A stretch of 64,000 bases of DNA from Pararge aegeria (taxonomy: Eukaryota > Arthropoda > Insecta > Lepidoptera > Nymphalidae): NCBI RefSeq assembly GCF_905163445.1, contig NC_053182.1, positions 5,022,001 to 5,086,000 of the forward strand, given 5' to 3'. Of this stretch, positions 1 through 11,460 are shown piece by piece (positions within the stretch are counted from its first letter, which is position 1; every line of letters begins with the position of its first letter). Under the pieces are notes generated by a model that worked only from the letters and a program-made list of their open reading frames with translations, did no database searches and was not told where the DNA came from. Position numbers and translations under genes: made by a program.

Positions 1-59
1 TTGCCAAATATTGAGAGTTTGACCTGCAACTGCCATAACTCTAACAGGTTAACTAACTA

Positions 60-300
60 AAATTATGAAAATTAAGCTCAATTTGCTATATACCGCGAAA
101 AGCAGGGGAATCTGTATGGTGTAATTTATAATTTCTTCAATCCGTACCTATACTCCACACCAAACAGATCGTCGGCAATGTACACTCTACGCACGTTTCG
201 CTCCGAAACCTCAGGAGATGTTGACTTATTATAAATTAAGCTTAATTTTCATAATATATTATGGATTTCCGCAACGCAGTAACTCCTGCTTCTATCCAAT
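60..300. repeat. Foldback-type repeat copy 1
   Basis: Left part GAAAATTAAGCTCAATTTGC...ACCGCGAAAAGCAGG and right part AATTAAGCTTAATTTTCAT...TTCCGCAACGCAG...CTCCTGC are roughly inverted. The middle (ACTCCACACCAAACAGATCG, CTACGCACGTTTCGCTC) recurs at 38914-39410 and 34640-34740. Confidence 0.5.
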
Positions 301-545
301 AGGTTAACCCTCTACCATCTTTGACTGCATCGTCACTTACCTTCAGCCGTAGCTTACATACAGGGTATACATAGGAATACACTAAGCGGGTAGATGATAT
401 AAAATAAAATAAAAAATCTCCAGTAGGTACAAGTTATGAAAATATTGAGATTTTTTTTTCCATTTTATGTAATCTGCCCTCTTACATGCACGCCACTGAC
501 CCTCAAGTGAGATTACATTCAAGGATTAACTTGTAGTTAAAAAAA
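290..545 (+). repeat. SINE-B, 3' part, interrupted
   Basis: AGGTTAACCCTCTACCATCT, then TTGACTGCATCGTCACTTAC before the insertion; GTGAGATTACATTCAAGG and TTAACTTGTAGT after it. This is the SINE-B 3' body seen intact elsewhere (for example 30150-30243). Confidence 0.6.
343..498. mobile_element. Remnant of a hAT-type MITE inside a SINE-B
   Basis: A piece of about 156 bp interrupts a SINE-B. Its right end (TTACATGCACGCCACTG) matches the hAT terminus at 45930-45946. Its left part (CATACAGGGTATACATAGG) resembles CCAGGGTATGCACAAGG just inside the hAT left end. The left terminus is decayed and no clear target duplication is visible. Confidence 0.45.
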
Positions 546-559
546 AACTATGCATTAAT

Positions 560-700
560 AATAACCGAGACCAAAGCCTTATAAAGCTCTCCGAGGCACG
601 GAGACGAATATAGATTTTCTATTTCTAATAAATACTTACTTTATTTAACTGACCCGGAAATCAAACTTAGGACTTCGTTCCCTTAGTCTAACAAGCATAT
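560..700 (-). repeat. tRNA-like SINE fragment (family J)
   Basis: Reverse complement has a B-box-like TTTGATTTCCGGGTC, preceded by TAAGGGAACGAAGTCC, and at the other end CTCCGTGCCTCGGAGAGC, a motif shared with the copy at 30640. Confidence 0.4.
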
Positions 701-1392
701 AAATATAGGTATAAGAAGTAAAAAAACCCCTAACAAATCGATAAAACAAAACGCCATTCCAACCCTCGAAGACGGAAACGGGACATAGATTATAAAGAAA
801 TTAAAATTCTTCACAATTCATTGACCGAATGAATACTAGAAGCACGAGCGTCGCGTTCATTCAGATGCCTTCACTCGTTGTTCATTAGTTTCTTTATGAT
901 GTCCACGACGGAACGCTCCAGATGGAATACCTCGCATCCGTTCCGCTCGGAGGCGCGACCAAAAAACACCTTCTCAAGAATGTCATTTACGCACCGCATC
1001 GCTACGGCCTAGAGACTACAGACTATGGACAATTGTTTATGATACACAGGGTTGCGTGTACAAATAACGTGGTTATGTTCGGGATCCGGATTCGGGAACT
1101 AAATTTTCTTGGAGTACAGTCAGATTTACGTTATTGTCGTACGCTGACTTTGAGCATGTCGTTTCATAAAACAAAGTTTTATAAGCTTGTTCAAGCTACT
1201 GAACTGTCGAATGCACTCCAAATAAGCATACGACAGTAAGGTCACTAGATATATTCTTAGTCGTATTTAAGTTTGTACGTATAATATAGTATATATAACA
1301 AAAAGATAAAGAAATAACTTGTATTTTTCTACTCTATTTATTCTCTATAACTTCTCTATTATTAATTTTATAAATTTAAGATGCATATAAAA

Positions 1393-1478
1393 ATTTTCGG
1401 AACCACAGGATATGAACGTTCGACTCTCTGGCAATCGCGCCTTAGCGCTTTAACCAATTAAGCTACGGCTCTCCTACC
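1393..1478 (-). repeat. tRNA-like sequence (SINE head or tRNA relic)
   Basis: The reverse complement reads GAGAGCCGTAGCTTAATTGG, then TTAAAGCGC: a good A box (TAGCTTAATTGG). About 40 nt further, GAGAGTCGAACGTTCATATCC is a broken B box. It does not fold into a convincing tRNA cloverleaf, so it is not called as a tRNA gene. Confidence 0.45.
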
Positions 1479-1875
1479 ACCGATGCCGAAATTAATATAT
1501 GCCTTCTCTATAATTAATCTTATTTTACGTGCAGTAAACCAACAATAGGATAGAGAAATATGTTATTTTTTTTTATTTACTTCTGTATATCAAATATTTT
1601 ATGCGCCGTCCGTCAAGTCATCGACCTAGCCCACAATCCATTTGGATGTCCAAAGCTACGGACGTTGCTCTTGATCATAATTCGGTCACGGTCTCGCTTC
1701 ACCTTTTGTTTTACACCTCGCGGGGTGCCTTTACCAGACAGGCATTACTACCATCGCTTAAAACAGTATTATTATAATATTCTTGATGTTTTGTTACTTT
1801 GATCCTTAGTTTATGAGACAAGGTATGCATAGGTACAAACTGTCATTTTGGTGGCTTTCCTGGCTTTGGAAAATA

Positions 1876-1917
1876 ACAAACAACGTGGTGTCACCACGTT
1901 GACACCACGTTGTTTGT
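1876..1917. repeat. Perfect palindrome, 18-bp arms, 6-nt loop
   Basis: ACAAACAACGTGGTGTCA (1876-1893) and TGACACCACGTTGTTTGT (1900-1917) are exact reverse complements, separated by CCACGT. The spacer itself repeats part of the arm. Confidence 0.9.
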
Positions 1918-3660
1918 GCGCTTAGGATTCGCAGATATCAACCTGTCCACGCCACACCTCTCCATCATTTTATCTGTTTAGTGTTCTGTGGTCAACAATT
2001 GATAGATTAGTAAGGCTAGTCATCAACGCAACTAACCAACGCAACTAATCAACCTACGCGGTACGCCTTTGTATCAAATAAAACTGAAGCACAACGTTTT
2101 CGCCCGGGTAGACTTCAGGTAGACGCACCTTATGTTACAACCACTCGGATACCCTATTTCCAGACGTAAAGGCCTCCCGTAATCCCGTTATTTTAAGTGG
2201 TTATCTCTTTAACTATGCGAGCCGTAATGAGCAAGATTGTCCTAAGAATAAAATTATTATTTTATGTAAAAATTAGTCGTGAAGTCTGGTGACCCAAGAG
2301 CTGGCTTTATATGTAGCCCAACGGGTAATTCTAGCAATTCAAAGGGGAAATAGCGCCAGCATTTTTGGTACCAAGACCATAAGTTAACAGTTAGACGGCT
2401 TACATTTTTTGTAAATATGTATTAGTGTTAGTTTGTTATTATTATTATTTTTGTCAAATTATCATTGATAAAAATTTGACCTCTAACAATAATAATTTGA
2501 CAAAAATAAGGTATAAATAAATAACATGTTGTAAGCACATACAGTGCGTATATGGTATCGCGGATCTTTTAGATTTACTAAAGATCATAATTTTACAAAC
2601 AGTATATGTTTATAGTACATTGTATTTACGTATGACAAACCATTTCGTCAGCGCATGCGGATAAAACAATTCCTGATGTGGTTTACGAATACTATTATTT
2701 CGGACTGAAATCGTATTATTACTGAAATAAAATATAGCATTAGCCACAATGAATAACATAGATTTTCTAATGGTAAAAGAATTATTAAAATCGGTTTTAA
2801 AAGTTTTTATGGTTTATCTTACAAATATTTTTTTTTTCTTTTTCTAATTTAAGTACAGTACATAGATAATATAGCAGTATTTAATATAGGTATGTTTTTT
2901 CCTTCTTTATGGAATAAGAAAGTAGTCACGCTGTTAACATTTCAGTTACGTAATAATTTTTTGGTCACTCAATAGATCGTTGCGTCGATTTGAAAGAAAA
3001 AAAATCTCATCAAGAAATTGGTACTTTTTGTGCTTACAAACTTCCATAAACTTTTTAAACGCTTTTTAAAGTTTTTACAGGCAATGGATTTTGTTTGAAC
3101 TAACGTATACAACAGTTACTTTAAAAGATATTTAAAAACGTGATTTCTTGATTCGTAATTTTTTTGTAAAGTTGTGAAAAATTCTGACTACAATTTGTTA
3201 CCTCTTAATACATTGTAAAGTTTAACGTTGTGAAGTCCAGCTTGAGTTCTGGGCAACGCAACCTGGTGGCTTCATACTCAAGTTGAGCCAAACATTTTAA
3301 GGGTCAATGCAGCCGATTTTTTATATTTTTAACGCCTTGTGGCACCCCTCGATAATCTAAGCTAATCGCGAAAGGAATCCGTCTATAACCATCGGAGATG
3401 AAGTAGCGAGAATCTCCCATCAAATAATAGTGTTCAAAGGCGATAACCGACACCTTAACAACACCTTATCCCGTGATCTCGATAGACCACTCAATCTATA
3501 AACACCTCTCTCGAGTGCTTTTAATAGACGCACCAATTTGGTTGTAGCAGATATCTTTGGACCGTATTTGATACAAATCCCCTGATTGATTTAATGTCTC
3601 ATAAATCGAGCTCAGCCATCCTATTTCCCATCTATAAATCCACTTCGCCCAATTATTTCC
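1918..3660. other. AT-rich non-coding DNA with one inverted repeat
   Basis: No coding region or recognised repeat. An 18-bp inverted repeat sits at 2445-2462 / 2492-2509 (TTATTTTTGTCAAATTAT and its complement). A short direct duplication, CAACGCAACTAA, lies at about 2022-2048. Confidence 0.4.
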
Positions 3661-3958
3661 ATCGTCTCATCACGTCAACCTATAACCGGCCCACTACAGA
3701 ACACTGGTCTCCTCCCACAATGAGAAGGGATTAATGCCGTAGTCCACCACGCTGGCACAAGGCGGATTGGTGGATTCTACACACCTTTAAGATCATCATG
3801 TAGAACTCTCAAGCATGCAGGTTTCCCCACGATGTTTTCTTTCACCGTTGCAGCAAGTGATATTTTAATTACTTAAAACGCCCATAACTTAGAAAAGTTG
3901 GTGCGTGGTTGTATTCGAACTCGGCTCCCCGAAAGTGAAGTCGAGCTTTATACCTTCA
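3661..3958 (-). repeat. SINE-A, near full length
   Basis: From ACCGGCCCACTACAGAACAC through CACGATGTTTTCTTTCACCG to the tRNA-like head ATTCGAACTCGG ... CTTTATACC. Plus-strand order is tail to head, so the element lies on the minus strand. Confidence 0.8.
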
Positions 3959-4584
3959 TATGTCCATCTGTCTACCTCTGGATAATTTCTCCATCTCAAA
4001 TCCTTGTATTCTGTTGGGCCTAAAACAACTCTATGTATTAAACGTCTGCCAATCGACATCAGCATTGCAATCCAGGATTAACTTACTTAGCTGGAAAAGT
4101 TCGGCGGACATCCCTACATGCAGCGGACAGTTTCTACTGATAACTTGAGGAAACAGGCCCAGTGTGAGAAGAAGAAGAAAAAGTTCTTCACCTTTCATAC
4201 CGTGATGTATTAATAGCAGAACGATAATACGTCTTGCTTAATTCAGATCAACGCCAACCAAATTGGTACGTCTGTCAATGTTAATATACGTGTACGTAAT
4301 AACTAATAATAACTTCATTATAACAAAACATTTTAATTTGAAAATGTAATAAGGATATGTGAACACATTGTTGAACATATTTTTTACCGTAAACCACGCC
4401 CTGTAGTTGGTTTGTAAAGTCGATCGATCTAATGAACGAGGTACTTTTACGAAGTACAAGTTGTCAAAATCTCCAAATGGTCGCGTTTCAAATAAAAATA
4501 AAACTGCAATGCTTCAGTTACGTTGATGACTAGCCTTCTATACTGTCCTGTCTTTAACCTTTCTTAATACGGCAATAAGACTGA

Positions 4585-4905
4585 CCATTTCGGTGCGATT
4601 TATGAGACAGTCTTAATACTTTTTCTTAACTTTTAAGACACGTTCCATTACTGGGGGCTTACTCCCATCGCTTGATACTCATCATCATCATATCAACCCA
4701 TTACCGGCCCAATACAGAACACGAGTCTCTGCCACAATGAGAAAGGGTTAAGTCCGTAGTTCACCACGCTGGCCCAGTGTGGATTGGCGGATTCACACAC
4801 GTTTGAGAACATTATAGAGAACTCACAGGTATGCAAGTTTCCTCACGATGTTTTCCTTCACCTTTGAAGCAAGTGACATTTCACTAAAACTCAAAATCGG
4901 CTTAG
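4585..4905 (-). repeat. SINE-A with a shared extra 3' segment
   Basis: SINE-A (4677-4905, head lost) preceded by about 95 bp (ATTTCGGTGCGATTTATGAG ... ACGTTCCATTACTGGGGGCT ... CCATCGCTTGATA). The same order occurs at 27376-27772. Confidence 0.75.
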
Positions 4906-5104
4906 TTCTAATAAAACTTGTTTATCTTCCTCTAATTTTAGAAATAAATATATAGATATACTTACAGTAGCTTCGCAATGTATTAATAATAATAGAATAT
5001 TTTTAACAAAACATTAGTAATTATAAACAGAAAATCGTATTACCTATGTATTTAGACACACGGTTACTACCACAATTGACGATTTCCTTAATGACAAGGC
5101 TGCT

Positions 5105-5345
5105 TTGTGGCAGGCCACTCCGCTCTCATCTCTCGCAAGATAAAGAAAGAAAATTCTAAAAAATTCTAAACTATAAAATGATGTTGAAAATGAGCAATCT
5201 GCTGAGTTTCTTGCCGGCTCTTCTTGGTAGAGTATTCCTTTTAAACTGGTGGTACAGTCACTACAAACAGACTGACTTGACGTTTCAAAAGTGCTGATAA
5301 ACTACGCCTACTTGATATAAGTGAATTTTTAATTTTTTTTTTTCA
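5105..5345 (-). repeat. D-repeat copy (LINE/SINE 3' segment)
   Basis: GCTGAGTTTCTTGCCGGCTC, TTCTTGGTAGAGTATTCC, CAGACTGACTTGACGTTTC, AAAAGTGCTGATAAAC. The reverse complement matches the copies at 50968 and 57925. Confidence 0.65.
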
Positions 5346-5865
5346 ATATTTGAAATGATTTCGTGGAACCTAAAAATAGTGTTTACACGTTTCTCTACAG
5401 AAGCCCTTCAAGTGCATTAAAGTAGAAGCAAATCGTCCGTATCCCACGGCGAGAGCACGTAAACCAATCATAGGATCTAATCTGCAGCTGGACACCGATA
5501 TTGCGACTACGGCGAAACACAATTATTATAAGGAGAAAATTCATATAACCACTTATTGAATACTAACTGTTTTTTTCCAGTGGTCAGAGTATTCGGATCC
5601 TTAGAAATCGCCACGGGTCGTCTCTATGGATACAATATAAAATCTCCTATAATCGAATATAACAACAATATATAAACTACGGGTACATACCACGATAATA
5701 TTTTTGGATAAGACGATATTTCTACTCAGTTGCATGGATCGTGCTCACGACGGGACTGCGTAGGTACGAGATTTCAAGATGGATTTCAAGTTTCACGGGC
5801 AGAATCTGACTACCCGCTTTCGTGTTCTGCCCGTGACATCTAACTTGCCATATATCAGGCAATAT

Positions 5866-5935
5866 TCTCAGGCATGCCGGTTTCGTCACGATGTTTTCCT
5901 TCACCGCTACAGCAAGTGATATTTTAATTGCTGAT
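5866..5935 (-). repeat. SINE-A fragment
   Basis: TCTCAGGCATGCCGGTTTCG, then TCACGATGTTTTCCTTCACC, then GCAAGTGATATTTTAATTGC: the central SINE-A body only. Confidence 0.65.
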
Positions 5936-6622
5936 CTAGTAGGAAACATTGCAGTTTAGATATTACTTTTGAAACTAGAGTTGTCCCTTTGCATTTTGGT
6001 AATTTTTAAATCTTTATTAGTGTTTTTAACAACACTGTAAAGAAATTTCACCTACCTAACCACCTGGCTTAAAAAATATTTAAGCTACTCAGATTTGCTC
6101 ATAAGCTTCGAAGTTACAACATTCTAACTGATACAAATTGATATAAACGTCCGTTAAGAATACATTAAGAGGTGCAAAGCTTCACAAGTTAACATTTCGT
6201 AACTACCATTGAATGGGCAGTCTGAGTTCATCAATCAGCGTAATCTGCGATCAGCTTCCCAGCGCATATCCGATATAACGGCTTACGTCTCATCATTCAT
6301 ACATCACCGCACCCGCGATGTACCATCATCAATAATTTCGTAACTATGTTTTAATGCACTCCATTATCAATTCAACTAGAATTTGCGAGAAATCTTCCAA
6401 ATCATTTGAAAATAAGTTATAAAAGATTTTAAATATGCTATAAACTAAAAGTTGTTATTAGTTTAAGCTGCTAGTTTTGTACCTCACTAACTTACGATAA
6501 TATTTTACCACTTCTTTATGTTAACTCCAATTTCTCATTAAGTGTAACTATTTATTTCGAGAATAAATGTCTTTAAACCTAAACTACCTAGCGGTGGTGA
6601 CTTTGACGTCCTTTTTTTATAA
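5936..6622. other. Non-coding DNA, no recognised element
   Basis: AT-rich, stops in all frames, no repeat family I could place. Confidence 0.3.
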
Positions 6623-6804
6623 CTAGCGGTTTTCTGATATCCAGTGGGAACCGTTTGTTTTCCCGGTACAAAAAGTAGCCTACGTTACTTTACGTCCTTT
6701 CAACTAGCTCCATCCCAAAAGTCTCAATTTGATTTGTTGCTTATTAAGAGCGCGAAGAAATGACAAACAAACACACACTTTCGCATTTATAATATCAGTA
6801 AGGA
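6623..6804 (-). mobile_element. Short non-autonomous Helitron (182 bp)
   Basis: Minus strand: starts TCCTTACTGATATTATAAATG and ends CTAG, inserted between host A (6805) and T (6622). The internal TTTCGCGCTCTTAATAAG and TAACGTAGGCTACTTTTTG are typical of the lepidopteran family also at 16593 and 48543. Confidence 0.75.
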
Positions 6805-6906
6805 TTGACGGATCAAGCAGATGATCCAGAAAACCGTCGTCTATAAACAGTAAAAAATCACGTCCTACAAGGTGTTGCCCTGTGTGTGTGTAGCTGATAA
6901 GTCACG

Positions 6907-7010
6907 TGAATGAATGAATGATCGAATGAATGAACGAATGAATAATCTTTTATCGTACACCAAAGAAAAAAGTGGTTACAGAGATATAAACATAGAGCAA
7001 GAGGGCATGC
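6907..7010 (-). repeat. LINE 3' tail with (TTCA)n end
   Basis: Reverse complement: CTCTTGCTCTATGTTTATAT ... GTAACCACTTTTTTCTTTGG, TGTACGATAAAAGATTATTC followed by imperfect ATTC repeats. Same layout as the tail at 38549-38740 but without the hairpin. Confidence 0.55.
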
Positions 7011-7144
7011 GCCTGTAATTAAACAACAGAGACTGACTGTTTTGTTCTAACGGTTAAATATATTTAGGAAAACTGCATGCTTGAAAATTACCCATAATGT
7101 TCAAACAAAGCGAAAATTCATCTAAAGAAAGAGAGAGGAGATTA

Positions 7145-7372
7145 CAAGAGAAACGCACCCACTGCTGGACACAGGCCTAGTCTCTCATAGAAGAGACGGT
7201 TTTAGAGCATAGACCCATTTTTTCTACCGACAAAGACGTGCCGCTAAGCGATTTGAATCAAGTACGTTGTGTAGAAACCGTTTAGGGTTTTTCGGGTTTT
7301 AGAAAACTGCCATTCTTCTAACAGGTTAGCCCTCTACCATCTTAGTCAAGGGCTAACTTGTAGTGAGAAAAA
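7145..7372 (+). repeat. Two adjacent repeat pieces: TACTGCTGGGC-type repeat and SINE-B
   Basis: 7145-7215 (CCCACTGCTGGACACAGGCC, TCTCATAGAAGAG) matches 19807-19866. 7218-7372 is a shortened SINE-B: ACCGACAAAGACGTGCCGCT, AAGCGATTT, GGTTAGCCCTCTACCATCTT, AGTCAAGGGCTAACTTGTAG. Confidence 0.6.
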
Positions 7373-8749
7373 AAAAGTCTCACCTGTCGCAAGTCGCTCC
7401 GATGCGGATTGGTGTGATATACAAGAAAAATGCAATTTATAAACGTAAAACTCATTTGTAACAACAGGTGCTGCAACCAGTAGCGGCCGAGGCATTCATC
7501 CATCAATACAATCTGCCATCACATTCTCATCCCGGTGTAATGGCCGCTCTCCCATCACTCATAGCGCACGCACGTGACACGGCTGACACATTCCCGCGTA
7601 TGCCCCCACATCAATAACGTCGATCGTGATGACATCATCTCCGACGTAATTGATGTCTGTGAACTATTACATAGTAAGCTAAATCTTTACCATTAAATTA
7701 CTATTTCTCAATCATGCTTGGAAATTTGAGTATTATTTTGACAACCTTCTTCGAGATAAATCGAAATTGTTGCACTGGTAAAATATATGCGAGTACAAGT
7801 TATATGAAAATCCATATCTGGCGTGGTTTAACGCCAAATAAATTACATGGAAAACGAATGATTTAAAAATGGAACGTTCTTTTACTTCCTAAAATGGCTA
7901 CCAAGGAGGCAACTTGTCAAAGGTTTTATTTAAATTTCGAAGTGGCTTAAAAATACAAGTTATCTCTGAGCAAAATTTCATCACGATCGTGCAATTCTAA
8001 CAAAAAAACAAAATGTTGATTTCACTTCTGAATTGATAAATGGATGAATAGGTCCAAGGACCGTGAACAAAAAGTACGTCAAAGAAGCGATAATGTTTAT
8101 AATATGACAGTTAAAGGTGACCATATTTGTGTAGCTAACTAACGATTTCTTCCAGACGACCGATTAAGGATTAACTTAGGGAGCTTTTTTTCCTAATAAA
8201 ATAAAGGGCAGGTGTTGTTTTGTCTATAATAGTACACCTTACATACACACTCCTAAACAATTATATATACATAAATGAATTAATTTTTTGCTTGTGTTTT
8301 CTTTGTTTCTCAACTATGTAAAAAAAGGTATGTTATATTTTCAGGTTTTTTTTATAAATATAAATAAAATATATATATATATAAATATATTACATATAAA
8401 TACAAATAAAATATACCGATAAATATATATATAAATAAATATATCGATTATCTAGTTTCTAGGCAAAAAAAGAAACCTGCGCTTGGGGTATCAAACGCAA
8501 ACTTTGAACAATGTCCGGGTTTTCTAGCCACTGGGGTCTTTGGCTTCTATATTTATTATCAAAAGTTATTTGGCTTGTACAAATAGCTACTTATCGAATA
8601 AGTACACTTAACTATCGTTACATACAAGTGGTTAATGGTTACAGGTTTAACTCACTAAACTAAACTAAAATAAGATATTGCAATATCATACCATATACAG
8701 AAAAAAATCATTACTGAGAAATATCGTTGTTTCCTAAAATTGCCAATTT
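7373..8749. other. Non-coding DNA with an AT tract
   Basis: No coding region. A low-complexity (AT)/(ATAA) stretch lies at about 8350-8450. Nothing else recognised. Confidence 0.35.
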
Positions 8750-8962
8750 TTTTTTTCCACTACAGTTTAGCCCTTTACTACAATCCCACCTGGTAGTAAG
8801 TGATGATGCAGTCTAAGTCGGTAGCGGGCTAGCCTGTTAGGGAGTATGCTAGTCATACCCCCTAATCGATTTCTACACGACATCGCACCGAAACACTTAA
8901 TCGCTAAGCGGCACGTCTTTGTCGGTAGGATGGTAACTAGCCACGGTCAAAGCCTCCCAGAC
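8750..8962 (-). repeat. SINE-B, body without tRNA head
   Basis: CACTACAGTTTAGCCC, AGTAAGTGATGATGCAGTCT, CTGTTAGGGAGTATGCTAG, CGCTAAGCGGCACGTCTTTG, TAGCCACGGTCAAAGCCTCC: the full body in reverse. Confidence 0.75.
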
Positions 8963-9027
8963 AAACAAAGATACCACAATAAATAATAATAAATAGTACA
9001 AAAAGCTAATAAAACTTGATGTTCATG

Positions 9028-9200
9028 TTTCAAAATTCAAATTCTTTATATCCAAGAACGCATAATAAGCACTTTTTAAACGACTTTGTCTGTGCGTAGC
9101 GACTCTACCAGCGGTTTTAAAAGCAGATTCTACCGAGAAAAAGCCAGCAAGAAACTAGAACTTTCCACAATCAGCATTTTTATAATTATTATTCATGAAT
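9028..9200 (+). repeat. D-repeat copy
   Basis: TCAAAATTCAAATTCTTTAT, AGCACTTTTTAAACGACTTT, GACTCTACCAGCGG, GCAGATTCTACCGAGAAAAA, GCCAGCAAGAAACT. Confidence 0.6.
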
Positions 9201-9435
9201 TAGATAGTTAAAAATGTCTCTGTAATAGATGTTTTGTTTGTTTTACCACATTGCTTAAACTTATGCATTGGTAGGTCCAAAATGACCCTATGAATTGTAA
9301 CAACATATTATATTCAAACCCAACGACTTCTGTACCTTTTGCAGACTATTCGGGATTATAGGATTTTCCACTTTTTATCGAATTTGTTTTGCTTAGCTGT
9401 GAAAATGGCATATTAGTGAAATCAGTATGACAATC

Positions 9436-9717
9436 TTCGTGGTGCATTGGTGATTGCTAGGGTCTCGTAAACGGAGGTTCGGGGTTCGATTCCCAGCCTG
9501 GCAATATGGGAATTTATATTTTCAGAATTTTCGTTGGTCTGGTCAGTTGGGAGGCTCCGGCCGTTTCTGCCAAGCGATCAGGCGTTCCGGTATTTCGCGC
9601 AGAAACCGATTAGGAGTTTAGGTTTAATATAACTGCTGTACACAGGTTAGCCCGCTATTATAGACTGGTTTTACCACAAGGTTAAATTGCGGTTACGGAC
9701 TCATTTGTGGTGGAATA
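9436..9717 (+). repeat. SINE-B, complete with tRNA-like head
   Basis: The head has A box TGGTGATTGCTAGGGTC and B box GGGTTCGATTCCCAGC. The body then runs TCAGTTGGGAGGCTCCGGCC, GCCAAGCGATCAGGCGTTCC, AGAAACCGATTAGG, CAGGTTAGCCCGCTA and ends GTGGTGGAATAAAA. It shows SINE-B is tRNA-derived and Pol III-type. Confidence 0.8.
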
Positions 9718-10314
9718 AAAAAAAACTACTACAAGTAAAAGCTAGTTCACACAGCTTGTAGGAGCTGTTAAAATAACGTTCACCTATAGTAATTGTGATG
9801 CACTCTGATACCACTACAAACGATAAAATCTCCATCAATTCGGGTGACACAACCAAAATAAACAAGTAGCGAATCATAACTCTTGATGGTAAAGACCACA
9901 TAGTTCCTACCCACAGATTACAGTGTAAATATAGAAGCGGTTTACAATCAGATCGCCGGAGTACTACAATAAATCTTGACAAATTAGCTATATAACTTCT
10001 TATCGTCAGCAAACTGCGCCAATTTTGAAGTCGATTAAATAATAATCAATTTAATAAAATATCTAGCAAATATAAATTAAGAGTTATCAAAAGTTTGTTT
10101 AATTGTTTACCCACTTTATAAAGTTACTGTAACGAGATTGCAGTGCGTGAAGATGGGTTAAACAAGCGAGAGTAACATAAATAACAGTTATATTTCTGTT
10201 AATTATACGTCAAGGCCCCAGCTGCGAAGAAAGCTGAAATTATTTAAACCGCTGAACTCATTTTAATTAAACATAGCTTAAGTACCATCGCCATGAATCA
10301 TTATCATACTACAC

Positions 10315-10552
10315 ATATAGTCCACCACGCTAGCCCAGTGTGGGTTGGTGAACTCACACGCCTTTGGGAGAACTCTCAGGCATGCCGGTTTCCTCACGAT
10401 GTTTTCCTTCACCGTTGAAGCAAGATATACTTTAATTGCTTAAAACTTAAATACGCTCAAACCAGAAAAGTTAGGGGCATATGCTGGAATTCGAACTCGG
10501 CCTCCCAAAAGTGAAATCGAAGTTTTTCCCACTTGGATATCACCGCATTCCG
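10315..10552 (-). repeat. SINE-A, 3' truncated
   Basis: TATAGTCCACCACGCTAGCC, CACACGCCTTTGGGAGAACT, CCTCACGATGTTTTCCTTCA, GGAATTCGAACTCGGCCTCC, GGATATCACCGC. Confidence 0.75.
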
Positions 10553-11229
10553 AATTCTTAAGACTTACAATAAATGCTGAAAAAACAACAGCATTGCCAC
10601 GATTTGGACACTAAAACAAAGCGTAAAGCAACGTTATTTTATTCACTCACAACTGGCTTAATTTTTATAAACAAACTAGCTAATGCCCACGACTTCATCT
10701 GCATGGACTTCAGAATTGTGTCTTTTACTTCGCTCGTTAACAATTCTTAATCTTGAGATTGATATATTTGAGAGATCGGATAGAAAGTACACCTCTGACA
10801 TGCTAGGATAGTAATAGTAGGATTGTAGGATAGTAGGACTAGTTTCGTCTATTAATTTTTATTGTCTAACACAATGACGCTTATATGGTAGTTGCGCTCG
10901 AATGTTTCCATTACCTCAACTTATTGACAAGGGTGATAAGAATCTTCAAAATATTGGCTCTACAATGCTCATCATTGAAGTTATTCTATAAGACTTTATG
11001 GAGATTCCACGCTGTCTCACCATTTAATTGAAAAACGGCTAAGGTAAGCATGTAATGTGCATGAATGTGCATGCTATATTTTATTTTGTTGTGTATTTTT
11101 CTTGAAAATTCACTATAAACGTCAGAAATTATCATATAAACATAGGAACACAAAGCTTTGAGAAAACCAAAAAAAACGCAATAAAGAATTTGTGGGCAAG
11201 GATTTGTCCATCCGGAATTTTTTTATTTA
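10553..11229. other. Non-coding DNA, no recognised element
   Basis: No ORF or repeat family recognised. Confidence 0.3.
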
Positions 11230-11460
11230 ACTGCCGATTGGCGCAGTCCAAGGCCGTGGATTCGATTCCCACAACTGGAAAATGTTTGTGTGATGAACAT
11301 GAATGTTTTACAGTGTCTGGGTGTTTATTTGTATATTATAAGTAATTATGTATTACTTCATACAAATATTCATCAGTTATCTTAGTACCCGTAACAAACG
11401 CTGCGCTAACTTTGGGGCTAGATAGCGATGTGTGTATTGTCGTAGTATATTTATTTATTT
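11230..11460 (+). repeat. SINE-C
   Basis: tRNA-like head TGCCGATTGGCGCAG ... GGATTCGATTCCCACAACTG (part of the head deleted), body GTGTGATGAACATGAATG, CAGTGTCTGGGTGTTTATTT, TTTGGGGCTAGATAGCGATG, ending TATTTATTTATTTT. Confidence 0.78.

Noticed and set aside
922..1239. 105-codon plus-strand open frame
   Set aside because: No motif, no neighbouring exon structure, codon use like the AT-rich background.
1393..1478. Possible tRNA gene (minus strand)
   Set aside because: Good A box but a degraded B box and no consistent cloverleaf; better explained as a SINE head or relic.
9436..9515. Possible tRNA gene at the start of a SINE-B
   Set aside because: The B box is good but the stretch continues directly into a SINE-B body; a tRNA-derived SINE head, not a tRNA.
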